Source: Heligmosomoides polygyrus polygyrus (Eukaryota; Nematoda; Chromadorea; Rhabditida; Heligmosomidae). Taken from it: DNA of 64,000 nucleotides. Shown piece after piece: positions 53,235 through 62,879 of the stretch (its first letter is position 1; each line of letters begins with the position of its first letter). The stretch spans positions 110,998,221-111,062,220 of the forward strand of contig OX377202.1 of NCBI GenBank assembly GCA_947396885.1. Direction: 5' to 3'. Both the position numbers and the translations under genes were made by a program. A model generated the notes under the pieces. The model did not search any database and had not been told where the DNA came from. It was given only the letters and a program-made list of their open reading frames with translations.

Positions 53235-56200
53235 CTAAACCGATAACGATAATATTAAAGAGTAATAGCACAAAGGGCGTGTATCGTGAGCCAAGTTAGG
53301 CGTATCAATAAACACACCAAAATAAAAGGGGGTAAGCCGATATCTATACTTCACTCGAACTGTTATGAAAGCTTACAATATCGATCGGCTGGGACAATTC
53401 ATTGTAATCGATTATTGGATGCTTTCACAACTTCGTGGCACCCTACGACTTGAGCATAAATCCCACCGAAAAGCATGATTTCCTCATTGCTCTGCAGACC
53501 CCCTGCGAAGTGACTCGACCCCGTTCAGAATGCGTAAGTACCTTTTCTCAGCCAATTCACTGACTTGAATCTTCTCCTACTTTGATTGTTCTGCTAACGC
53601 CTATGTTATACTTCGTCGGCGCTGTTGACGGCGACGTCGACGACCATAGCGTCGCCGAAGTATAACATGGGCCTAAGCAGCGCTGAGAGCTCCTACTGAA
53701 ACGAGAAAGAATACCGCCTGGTAGCCACGCAACAAAACACCAATAGTATAATCCTCCATGTTCGGGTTTTCATAAAACCTGGGCATACTGCGAGAGTAGT
53801 CTTAATGCTTCTGTGCAACGCAGGTTTGTTATAGTGGAACTACTTTATTCGGCCGACGTTTCGACAACTTCGTCGTTTTCAAAGGCCTGAAAGAAGTTCG
53901 AAACCTAAGACCAGACACTCATTTCGGCAAAACGTCCTTCTCCAGCTCTGTCAGTTTCAATATTTCCTACGAGTGTCAAGCGGAATCCTACTGAAGCAAG
54001 CCGAACTCACCGTTGTTCCACAAGTACTGAGGGAACGCTCAACTACGCTACCACCATTGAGCAACTGAGACCTACCACCTGCGGATCCATACTGATGCTA
54101 AGTGTATTGATTGCACGGTCTCAGAGCTCGCACAGCGGGATGAACGGCAAAAACTCACTGGTGATCGAAATGCACTCACTTCGGTTATTCATTGTTGGAT
54201 CCAGAAAGCCTCTAGGGCCTTTCTGGGAGATCTCACTTTCAGGAAGCAAAACAGTGCATTTAATACATTTAATATTATTATTAAATCGTCTCCGTGATGG
54301 ACATCCACTCGTTGTTTACCGAGTGGGGTTACCAAACTACGCTTTCCCTTACCAGAAAGATGTTCCCTGATGCGAACGCTTAGCGCTCTCCCTGTTTCCC
54401 CAATATATAGCTCCCCACAGCTTAAACACTGAATTTGGTAAACCACACCTTTCTGCGCACAGTCTCCCCTTCTCCCATAGGGGCAGATCACGCAGTCTCT
54501 CGTTATACATGAACGATCGTAAAGCCTATTGCGAACTAGCAGTCGTTTGATGTTGTGTCCTGGTATGTTGACCAACACAACATCATCGTCCAAATTTGCT
54601 CGCACTAGGCATAGACGTACAGCTGCCATGATCTCCTCAGAAATAAATTAAATAATTATAAATAAATAAATAATTCTGGATCCGCGAACGTAATCCAACA
54701 ATGAATAACCGAAGTGAGTGCATTTCGATCACCAGTGAGTTTTTTGCCGTTCATCCCGCTGTGCGAGCTCTGAGACTGTGCAATCTATACACTTAACATC
54801 AGTATGAATCCGCAGTTGGTAGGTCTCAGTTGCTCAATGGTGGTAGCGTAGTTGAGCGTTCCCTCAGTACTTGTGGAACAACGGTGAGTTCGGCTTGCTT
54901 CAGTTAGACTCTGCTTGACACTCGTAGGAAATGTTGAAACTGACAGAGCTGGAGAAGGGCGTTTTTGCCGAAATGAGTGTCTGGTCTTAGGTTTCGAACT
55001 TCTTTCAGGCCTTTGACAACGACGAAGTTGTCGAAACGTCGGCCGAATAAAGTTGTTCCACTATAACAAACCTGCGTGGCACAGAAGCATTAAGACTACC
55101 AATAGTATAATTAGATGAAGAACGGGTGTAGCACAGTGGAAGGAAGCGTGTTCAACAAGCACGCACGTCTCTGAAGTTCGCGCTCGCGCTAAGCCACACG
55201 TACTATCCCTCACACTGAACAGGAGACCGCTAAATGGCACCAGGTTGATTAAGAATAATCAGTTGTTTTTCATTACGTTAACTTCGTGGCTCATTGCTCA
55301 GACTAACATAAGATCGCTTTGGGGATTCCCTCAGCATCGCGTAGAAATAGAACACATGGAACACACTTGACAGAATGATTGTCAACTATCTCTTCACTAT
55401 CCACTGTTCAACAAAGCAGACGCTGTTTCTGCTGAAAAAAAAACTTCATCCCGTCTATTTTTTCGGTAGCTACGCGCATTAAAGTTGCAAAATTCAAACA
55501 TAAACTCGCCATTTTCTGGAGAACAGTTCCGCCAGATGAGGGCTCAGATCTTCGCATATCTCTTCAAGTAAATAGTTCACTCTGAAATAGCTACCATGAT
55601 GCTTGCTGAGAAGTAATAAGCAATAACAACAATATTAAACCAAATATTAAATAAGGTGATTGATTACAAGCTGAATAGCACGATATATAGGAAATTCATG
55701 GTCAGCATCTTTACGTCTTCTGCATGGCCACATGTTGCGATGAACGTGGCCTTCATTTTTATCACCAAACGGCAGGGAGCACAGGGACCACTGATATCGA
55801 GTAGGAAGTATTCACAATTGATCGGCAGCTTTGGAATTAGTACTACAGCTCCGGCTGACGACCGTGAACCATAAACCCCGTCTGTCACACTTCCCCTCTA
55901 CAAGTTATGAAAAACAAAAGCTGATCCGTATGCTTACTTCTTTTTTATCTACTCCTTTATCATTTCTCGAGAAGTGAGACCGTAAACACAGAAGCTCTGA
56001 AAGCGGTCTAACCAGGATACTATCTCAACGGTAGGTCGGAACGGCGCAAATGTTGTATATGGGCAGAACCGCCTCTCCCTGGGAAGTAACAAACTGCAGG
56101 TATCTCGACCCCAATATAACTCTGCGCAGAGTTAGGGGCGACGGAAGTCGCCTGTTGGCGCCCTGTTGATACACGTGCTCCACAGCTGACGGGCGCGCGC

Positions 56201-59200
56201 GGGATGAGGGCTGGTATCGCGGATTAGCGCGGTGCACAGGTGGCGTAGTCGGGAAGAGTTCGGGCTCATGAACGAGGGGTCGGTGTTTGGATCCCGCATA
56301 CTGCGTTTGTTTTGCACTTTTGCAAAATCCATGCTTATCATATAGGTAATCCACCTAGGGTATTATAATGTGTTATAGAGCATGTTTACATATATATGTA
56401 TACATATACGTATATCACGCATACCGTTAACAACGGTGGTCCAGGCAGAGTCACCGATTTCGCTGAAACTTCGTCCTAGGGGCGTTATTTGGAGTGCTGA
56501 TCACGAATCTGATATCCGTTCTTCACGATTCCGTCGGACGCCATCCATACCGTTAACAAGCGTGCTCCAGGCGGGGTTACCGATTTCGCTGAAACTTCGT
56601 CTAGGGGTTTATTTGGGGTGCTGATCATGAATCTGATATCCGTTCTTCACGATTCGGCTGGATAAAGGCACAGGATTACATTCCTAAAGTTTCTGCCGGT
56701 GACGGTAGGTAGAGAAAGAATGGTGAAAAACGGATGTCAGATTCTGTGATCAGCACCCCAAATAACCCCCCAGAAGAAGTTTCAGCAAAAAAATTTTTTT
56801 TTTGACTGAAGTCTTGTTGGTGGAGTCGGAACTTTTAACTAGTGCCACAAAATATCTATCGTTACATAACTACAGTTTCAACAAAATAGGCTTAAAATAA
56901 GTGACACAGAAGTGAACATTTTAGCTAATCTGTAGTTTGAAGCATATGTAATATGTAAACATCCTCTATAACACATTATAATACCCTAGGTGGATTACCT
57001 ATATGATAAACATGGATTTTGCAAAAGTGCAAAACAAACGCTGTCTGCGGGATCCAAACCCCCACCCCAGTTCATGAGCCCGAACTCTTCCCTACTACGC
57101 CACCTGTGCAGTGCGCCAATCCGCGATACCAGCCCTCATCCCGCGCGCGCCCGTCGGCTGTGGAGCAGGTGAATCAACAGGGCGCCAACAGGCGACTTCC
57201 GTCGCACCCAACTTTGCGCAGAGTTGTATTGGGGTCGAGATACCTGCAGTTTGTTACTTCCCAAGGAGAGGCGGTTCTGCCCATATACAACATTTGCGCC
57301 GTTCCGACCTATCGTTGAGATAGTATCCTGGTAAGTCCCAATAAACTTGACCGCTTCAAATCAGTTTCTTTAAGCCTCAGTTGGCTGGTATCGAGGTTGT
57401 AAGCTGTCACAACGATGTTTTATTGCAATCAAAACTTCTAGCGCCAGGCGGATCCCGGATACGGGTGGGTGCTGATCGGTCTCACGAGGTGTGGATGTTG
57501 CGTTCGACCAACAGCGCCGGTGGTGTAATGGCGTAGAGCATTCCCGCCCGGTTAGAGGGAGGTGCGGGTTCGAGTCCCGCCTGGCGATAGAAGTTTTGAT
57601 TGCAATAAAACATCGTTGTGACAAACTTGACCGCTCTTCTAGTTGAAAGACACACTGCATACCAAGAAAACTGCAGACGCCTCGTGATTACACCTTCATT
57701 TCTCAAGCAACCAAGTCAAACCAGCGTACTTAATCGTACTGAACAAGTTAGCCATAACCAAAAGCGATCCTCTGTTCCGCCTGATTTTTTAACGTGACCG
57801 AAAAACTGTCAGAGGACGCCTGCAGTCTTGAATCGCATACTGTATTTCGGTTCCCTCCCTCCCACTAGAAAACTGGCTTAATGCACACAAAAACAGCAGC
57901 CATACGATGATGAGCTTAAAGACCTACGCCACTCCAACGGCACTGCTCCATCTTGCGTTCAGTCGGTCAATGTTGTCGATGATCTGCTGACGGCTCACGG
58001 TTCGTCGACCGGCTACGCCATCCTGCTGATCATCGCTCTCCATAGACAGGCGAACCTAAGTAGGGCACAAGGATGAAAAATGGAAGAGAATGAAGAAACC
58101 CAAAAACAAGTTAGGGTGTAGCCAAAGACCTGTTGCATATATTTATCGGTGGATTCGATGCATGTCTGCAGATTATTGGCGATGGCAATCTAAAGAAACC
58201 TGTGGTAGTTCGACTCAGCAGTTAAAAAGTGGTCAACACTCACCATAGTTGATGTGAACTCGCGGAAATTGCTTCGATTCTCGAAGTATTTATTCCTATA
58301 GGCGGTGAAGGCATCTACAAATGGTGGCCTTAGGAATAAACGACAAGATAACGTAAACTGAAAGCTACGACACCTTTGTATTTATTGGCGAACACGAAGA
58401 ACTCCTCGATAGTGAGGTTAATAACACTGGGAATAACCTCTACGCTGATTTCCTTCGCTAGCGTTACCGTATCTCTCAGCATTCCAAACATAATGTTGGG
58501 CAGACTACTGTAGAAGTACCCAAAGTTATCTTCATCAGGGCGCACATGTTTGTTCCAGTCCTGCAAAAGATTGACTAACTGATGGGAATAGGTGACGACT
58601 AGGTAGACCAAACTTACGTCTTTTTCGGCACTCAGCGTCTTGTCAAGCCAGTTCTTCATATCGTTCCTTGTCATCTCAATGAAACTGCAAAAAAATGAAG
58701 TGCTGAACATTGATTGAATCCCGAAAAGAATTAATATTGAGAAAGCAGACAAGTTTTGGAAGTTCCGCCTGGAAAACAAAGGACGCGAGTTCGAACTTCA
58801 CCTGCGCCGATGCTTAGTAATCAGCTGACAGTATATGTTACGCAACAAAATTCTGTACGTCATAGGGATTCTACCATACTTGCGGGCGGGTGGGATGGAG
58901 GAGGCTACGATTTTTCTTTCCCATAAGGGCGGAAAACATGAAAGAAAACTAATACACGACGCTATCACTTCAAACACGACTACAAGAAGATGGTGCTTTA
59001 AAATTTGCTATTCAGATGCCACCCTGAGTGTGCTCGATTTGCTTTTCCAGCGTTGCCCTCTCTTCCACTAGGGTACACTAGTGGAAGAGATCCTATAACA
59101 AGTGTAAAGAGTTCGAAGAACAATAGAACTTTCGGATCGATCCCAGTGGAGCACTGTTGTAAATGCACATCGAATACCATAAACAAGGTGAAGAATTCCA

Positions 59201-62200
59201 AATATAAAACTGCAAAACATTGTTGACGCATAGCCTAGCTTGATGCGCTGGCCTTGTATGAAAGTTTGTTTTCACTTTTGCTTACACTCTCGAAGACACA
59301 AAGTGAACTCTCACCAGCTTCTCCCGTCTCAGATTACTATGAAATATCAAATTTTTGTTACCATTTTCTTCTTTAGAGCCCTGAATAAAAGGTATGCACT
59401 GACATATGACATAAATTGCAACGATCAGATATGTGTGCTAGGAAAATTTGACGACAGTGGTCTCATTTTCGATAATCACGTCCAACAAGCCGTAAGAAAA
59501 GCGTCTAGAAGTACAAACCCAACTTAAATTTGAGACCATTCAAAGTAAGAAACCTTTACATACTTTTCCAGCGTTTTAATCTGTATGTAGACCACTATTA
59601 GAAAACTGCTTAAAGATTTGATCGCCATAAAAAAGTAGACTGATTGCAGAAATTGAAAAGAAGCTACAAAGTTTCACATATCCTTCATCCCGCTGCCGTT
59701 GTGGGTTTGGACGAGCAACATCTAGCCTAACTTCCTCCGCACTCAGAACAAAACTCGTTTCTTGGCGCCGATTCTTAACACATTCGCGACGAGAGCGCTC
59801 TCGCGCACAATGCGCGCGACGGCCCGCTGCCTTGTTGGCGCGCGCGGGTATCCACTCGTTTGTGTGGACATCGTCCCTCGCGAGAGTTACTTTCTGTAAG
59901 TAAATTTTAATCGATCTTTGGAAGAAGATCTGAACATTGGTTTGTTACTACAATTTGGGAATTTGAAAAGAAAATCGAACTAAAACATCAAAAAAGGAGG
60001 TTTCTCCCAAAAATTCCCGTCCACACATATGAGTGGACACCGTCCATCGCACCCTCTCCGCTGTCCACTCATATGTGTGGACACCGTCGCGAATGAGTTA
60101 AGAATTCAGAGGAAACGCTATAGATTCGCTTCAATGTACGAAATGACTACAAATGAAATCAGTCTTGGAATATCCGATTTGCTTGAACTTTCTCGGAGAA
60201 TGGGTAATATTCAAGACATCCATATCGGATCAGACCCGTCAAACCAAATACGACTCAGAACAAAAACTCGTTTCTTGTAAGAAGCCTACACGCTATGACT
60301 TTCACACTTTCCAGACTAATTGCTCAGATACTGAGATGAATAAATAAACTAAATAATACAATAAATAAATAAAATATTAAGATGAATTTTCTATTTACCA
60401 CTGTAGTCCCCTTCACAATTACAAAATCGTAAGCTGATTAGGTAGAAATATTGGTTATTTTAAAAGGAAAGACTGACATATACCTCTACCCATCCTCATG
60501 CTAGCTTTTAGCTCTAAAAGCAAGCTTTGAGTCTTCGCGAAGGATTGGCAAAGGAAAGTTCAAAAGGCTATTATGATGAGCTTGATTACTAAAAGTACCC
60601 ATCGAAGGTATACAATGACATACAGTCTAAAACACTTTTTCACCTGTCATAAAGCGAGTTCAGCGTTGATCGAGACAATACTGGAACATCGTCCAGTAAT
60701 GCAGCTGTGTTGATTTGTAACCGACGGTTACCGAGTAATTCCTCTCCTCTGAAGTTTAACAAACGATCAGATTGTTTCACAAGAGAAAGCAACTATGCCA
60801 CAAACAATATAAGAAGAGAAACAACAGGCCATAATAAAATCGAAATAGGTCGAATTTACCCGTAAATCTGAATCCAACTGAGCAATTGAACGAGCTCGCT
60901 CTTCTCCATCTGCTCAGATGAAATTTCCCGAAGCTGAAAAGGCCACCTTCGATCACTACAGCAATTCAAGAGCACTTTCGAACTCCTCAAACGAACCCTC
61001 TTACACACGCAATTGTGATACATATGCACAAATCTGTCATAGATTTGATAGTCAGGTGGGAAACAAGGGACTGCGGCTCGAGCTAGCTGTAAGTCATCTA
61101 CAATCACTTTTCGACACACTTCCAAGTATCTGAAAGATGACGCAATGAGAATAGGGCTAGCATTGACGGCTACAGTCACACCTCTGCAACGCACCTTGCA
61201 AGCCAGGCTTTGTTCAGACTTCGATCTTCCAGCTGATTGCCCTCGACTCTGCTCCATACAGTCTTCTCAAGCACCTGGAACAAGGAACTACCCGTGAGAA
61301 ATGAAGTATTTTGGAAAAACGTTTACATAACATTAACAAATCGTGTCTCACACGTCACATGTTATCCGACGCTGATGCGCGGAAATCACCAATATTGAAG
61401 CATTACCCCAACTCATCGTTATCGACGGTTCTCTGGGCAACAAAAGAGATCAAACTATTCCACGATGGGCACAGTGAATAGAAAAACATTAGTGCAACCT
61501 TCCAAACACTATGCTAGCATTACCACCTTGGAAAGCGGCTATTTTCCGAGTTATTACCTCGAAAGTCTTCTTTCTCCACTGACGTGGTCGTCCTGGAGGC
61601 ATGAAATCATTGCCACGGTTCTTCTTCTCGATGTAGTAGTTGTCAATGCTGCAAAAACCACACGACTTCAAAAGAACAGTTCGAATTATCATCTCCTCTT
61701 TTACCGTTCTTCACGCTCGACGATACGGATACAGGAGACCAGTTCCTGTGGGCCACTACCGCTTTCGCTGCCCTTCACCATCTCCAAGGCACGGCCGATG
61801 ACGAACCACATGTTGCTGCTGAGATCGGTTACCAGCTCGTCGACTTTTATGAAGAACGTCACGAGAAGCTGGAAGCACAGTGCCGAATCAGAGAAAGCGT
61901 CGTTGTGACGGGCATACACATACGTTTTTCTCGTAGTCCTTGTTCGGTGAGTCGGATTTATGAACTTCGAACAGCAGCTCGTCCCTGGCCAGTTCCAAAT
62001 CCATTATACTAAACAGGAAACGAATTGGGCTGTTTTCCACGTACAAGTATCATTCTCCTAATCATTTGCTGAGTGGTTTCATCCCTGGCGAGCTCACTTT
62101 TTGTGGGCTACTAGCAGTTTTCCCTGATCTAGCGCTGCTTTCGTCTCATTGATTGTTCGACTGATGTTGAAGATGTGCTTCAGATTCTCCATGGCGGCAG

Positions 62201-62531
62201 CATATTGCCCTAGAAAGGCATAATGCATTTGGATCAAACACTTCTTGTTTGAGTCCTTCAAACAAACCGTGTCGAGCGTTGGCGTCGCGCAATTCACGCA
62301 TTTTTTCCCGCAACTGTGGGAAGGGTGTGAGACGATGGCGAATCGCTGCGATGCTAAACAATTCGAACATTATAGCTGAGCGAGTAGGGGCAGCGGAACG
62401 GAATTATACGCTACGTACGCTGTCTCTATGGAGCTGATGTCCTCACCGGCCGTGTGCAAATGGGCAATGGCAGTGCGAATGCCTTCTAGCTGCGACTGTA
62501 CGCCAGTTCTTAACATTGCTTCAACAGCAGC
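52126..62531 (-). CDS. sec-6: Exocyst complex component Sec6 (EXOC3), 5' end not found
   Basis: Gene-level entry. Minus-strand exons: 62531-62419, 62353-62268, 62209-62098, 62008-61924, 61868-61705, 61648-61558, 61274-61195, 61129-60997, 60933-60860, 60748-60644, 58684-58618, 58560-58374, 58314-58244, 58189-58130, 58055-57928, 55581-55510, 53234-53082, 52840-52720, 52668-52496, 52297-52126. They total 2247 nt (748 residues plus TAA) with all phases consistent. The reading aligns end to end with animal Sec6: [66 protein letters not shown] and [16 protein letters not shown]. Sec6 is a helical-rod subunit of the octameric exocyst that tethers secretory vesicles at the plasma membrane and contacts SNARE proteins. 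About 45 N-terminal residues are missing and no initiating exon was recognised up to 64,000. Confidence 0.96.
53598..53680. repeat. Short hairpin (ATGTTATACTTCGTCGGCG)
   Basis: GCCTATGTTATACTTCGTCG pairs with CGCCGAAGTATAACATGGGC: a compact 80-bp hairpin of the TATACTTCGTCG family in a sec-6 intron. Confidence 0.8.
53753..55097 (-). mobile_element. Penelope-like element remnant with inverted terminal arms and GIY-YIG domain
   Basis: Minus strand 54629-54189 (146 codons) reads [40 protein letters not shown] and RIREHL. The [15 protein letters not shown] core is the GIY-YIG endonuclease of Penelope-like retroelements, with the Cys pairs typical of that domain. No reverse transcriptase is present. 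The coding part is bracketed by inverted arms of about 400 bp (53800-54205 and 54674-55097). The whole is flanked by a 14-bp direct repeat ACCAATAGTATAAT (53739-53752 and 55098-55111), read here as the target-site duplication. It sits in the sec-6 intron between exons 55510 and 53234. Confidence 0.85.
55120..55210 (+). repeat. tRNA-like SINE fragment
   Basis: ACGGGTGTAGCACAGTGGAAG resembles an A box and AAGTTCGCGCTCGCG a poor B box. Adjacent to the Penelope-like insertion. Confidence 0.4.
55510..55581 (-). CDS. sec-6: sec-6 isolated 72-bp exon with GC donor
   Basis: This exon was found by asking for the Sec6 segment missing between exons 57928 and 53234. The acceptor TATTTCAG is followed by a reading of [19 protein letters not shown] and RK, equivalent to the LLEEVF..HLNEL segment of animal Sec6. 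It enters and leaves in phase 2 and completes a Trp codon (TG|G) with the next exon. The donor is AAATG|GCGAGT, so the intron is GC-AG; no GT fits the frame. It is separated from its neighbours by 2.3 kb on each side, with the Penelope-like insertion downstream and the long palindrome upstream. Confidence 0.9.
56010..57352. repeat. Long palindrome with about 380-bp arms in a sec-6 intron
   Basis: The left arm (56010-56395) and right arm (56955-57352) are inverted copies; for example GATACTATCTCAACG..AGGTCGGAACGGCGCAAATG is repeated inverted at the right end, and inner GTAATCCACCTAGGGTATTA is mirrored at 56980. Each arm holds a tRNA-like GGTGGCGTAGTCGGGAAGAG. The centre contains the CTGATCACGAATCTGATATC repeats. 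Arm open frames mirror each other and are not genes. Confidence 0.85.
56435..56790 (+). repeat. Tandem dimer of about 128 bp plus an inverted unit
   Basis: CATACCGTTAACAACGGTGG..ATCCGTTCTTCACGATTC occurs at 56419-56545 and again at 56546-56672 (CATACCGTTAACAAGCGTG). An inverted GTCAGATTCTGTGATCAGC follows at 56735. Related to 13485-14300. Confidence 0.75.
57398..57625. repeat. Inverted dimer of tRNA-derived SINE family B
   Basis: ACAACGATGTTTTATTGCAA (57409, minus-oriented tail) and TTGCAATAAAACATCGTTGT (57602, plus-oriented tail) bracket the heads. The plus unit has CGGTGGTGTAATGGCGTAG (A box) and GTGCGGGTTCGAGTCCCGCC (B box). Confidence 0.75.
57928..58684 (-). CDS. sec-6: sec-6 middle exons (5 exons)
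   Basis: Exons 58684-58618 ([13 protein letters not shown]), 58560-58374 ([20 protein letters not shown] and [12 protein letters not shown]), 58314-58244 ([16 protein letters not shown]), 58189-58130 ([14 protein letters not shown]) and 58055-57928 ([16 protein letters not shown]). They match the central rod of Sec6. The acceptor of the third exon is the TTTGTAG at 58319-58315 and not the upstream CCTAAG, which gives a stop. The donor of the fourth exon is GTCTTT, weaker than usual, so that boundary is the least certain. The last exon ends GC|GTAGGT. Confidence 0.93.
59765..60110. repeat. Inverted-repeat element with TGTCCACTCATATGTGTGGA dyads
   Basis: GATTCTTAACACATTCGCGAC at the left and GTCGCGAATGAGTTAAGAATTC at the right are inverted. 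The inside holds three copies of a GTCCACACATATGAGTGGAC-type dyad. In the sec-6 intron between exons 60644 and 58684. ACTCAGAACAAAACTCGTTTC at 59741 and 60253 is a nearby direct repeat. Confidence 0.75.
60644..62531 (-). CDS. sec-6: sec-6 exons encoding the N-terminal half (10 exons)
   Basis: Ten compact exons of 74-164 bp with mostly short introns. They encode the amino-terminal coiled-coil-like helices ([26 protein letters not shown]), the [22 protein letters not shown] block, [17 protein letters not shown], the [14 protein letters not shown] helix with [28 protein letters not shown], the [17 protein letters not shown] block and [17 protein letters not shown]. The first recognised exon begins at phase 0 with AAVEAML, which corresponds to a point about 45 residues into other animal Sec6 proteins. 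Exon 60933-60860 ends at GG|GTAAAT and exon 61129-60997 at AGG|GTTCGT. Confidence 0.95.
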
Positions 62532-62599
62532 CTGAATAATGCGACTCTCAAACAGCAAAAACGAAAGATGAAAAATAATAAAGGACAGCGTTCATAAAG

Positions 62600-62860
62600 T
62601 ACTACTTAGGATGCGCCACGATTTCTACTTCAACGGAAAATCGTTGACCAAATTTGAATGCAAATTTGATCAATACAATGACTTGCGGTGGCCGGACGAC
62701 GGATAAATCAGTGTTTTCTCCTTCCCAGACAAGACAGACACCAGTTTTATCCGAACCCAGAGTAATGGAAGACTTGGTTGTCCTCGGCGGATCCGACCAA
62801 GAATCTCGAGTCGAAGTGCACAAAATAGCTAGCACTTTTCCAACTACGCTACAAAGGGCT
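62600..62860 (-). repeat. Degraded tRNA-derived SINE (family A)
   Basis: The minus-oriented family A order is visible: CAATGACTTGCGGTGGCC (62678), CTTCCCAGACAAG (62723), TGGAAGACTTGGTTG (62766), then the tail-side GGATGCGCCAC at 62609. Just 5' of the first recognised sec-6 exon. Confidence 0.65.
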
Positions 62861-62879
62861 CTTTAAACAAAAATAGTGA

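Noticed and set aside
54095..54370. Plus-strand open frame across the Penelope-like element
   Set aside because: It is the antisense of the GIY-YIG coding frame and has no motif.
56025..57318. 109- and 99-codon frames in the sec-6 intron
   Set aside because: They are the same sequence on opposite arms of a palindrome, so they are repeat-derived.
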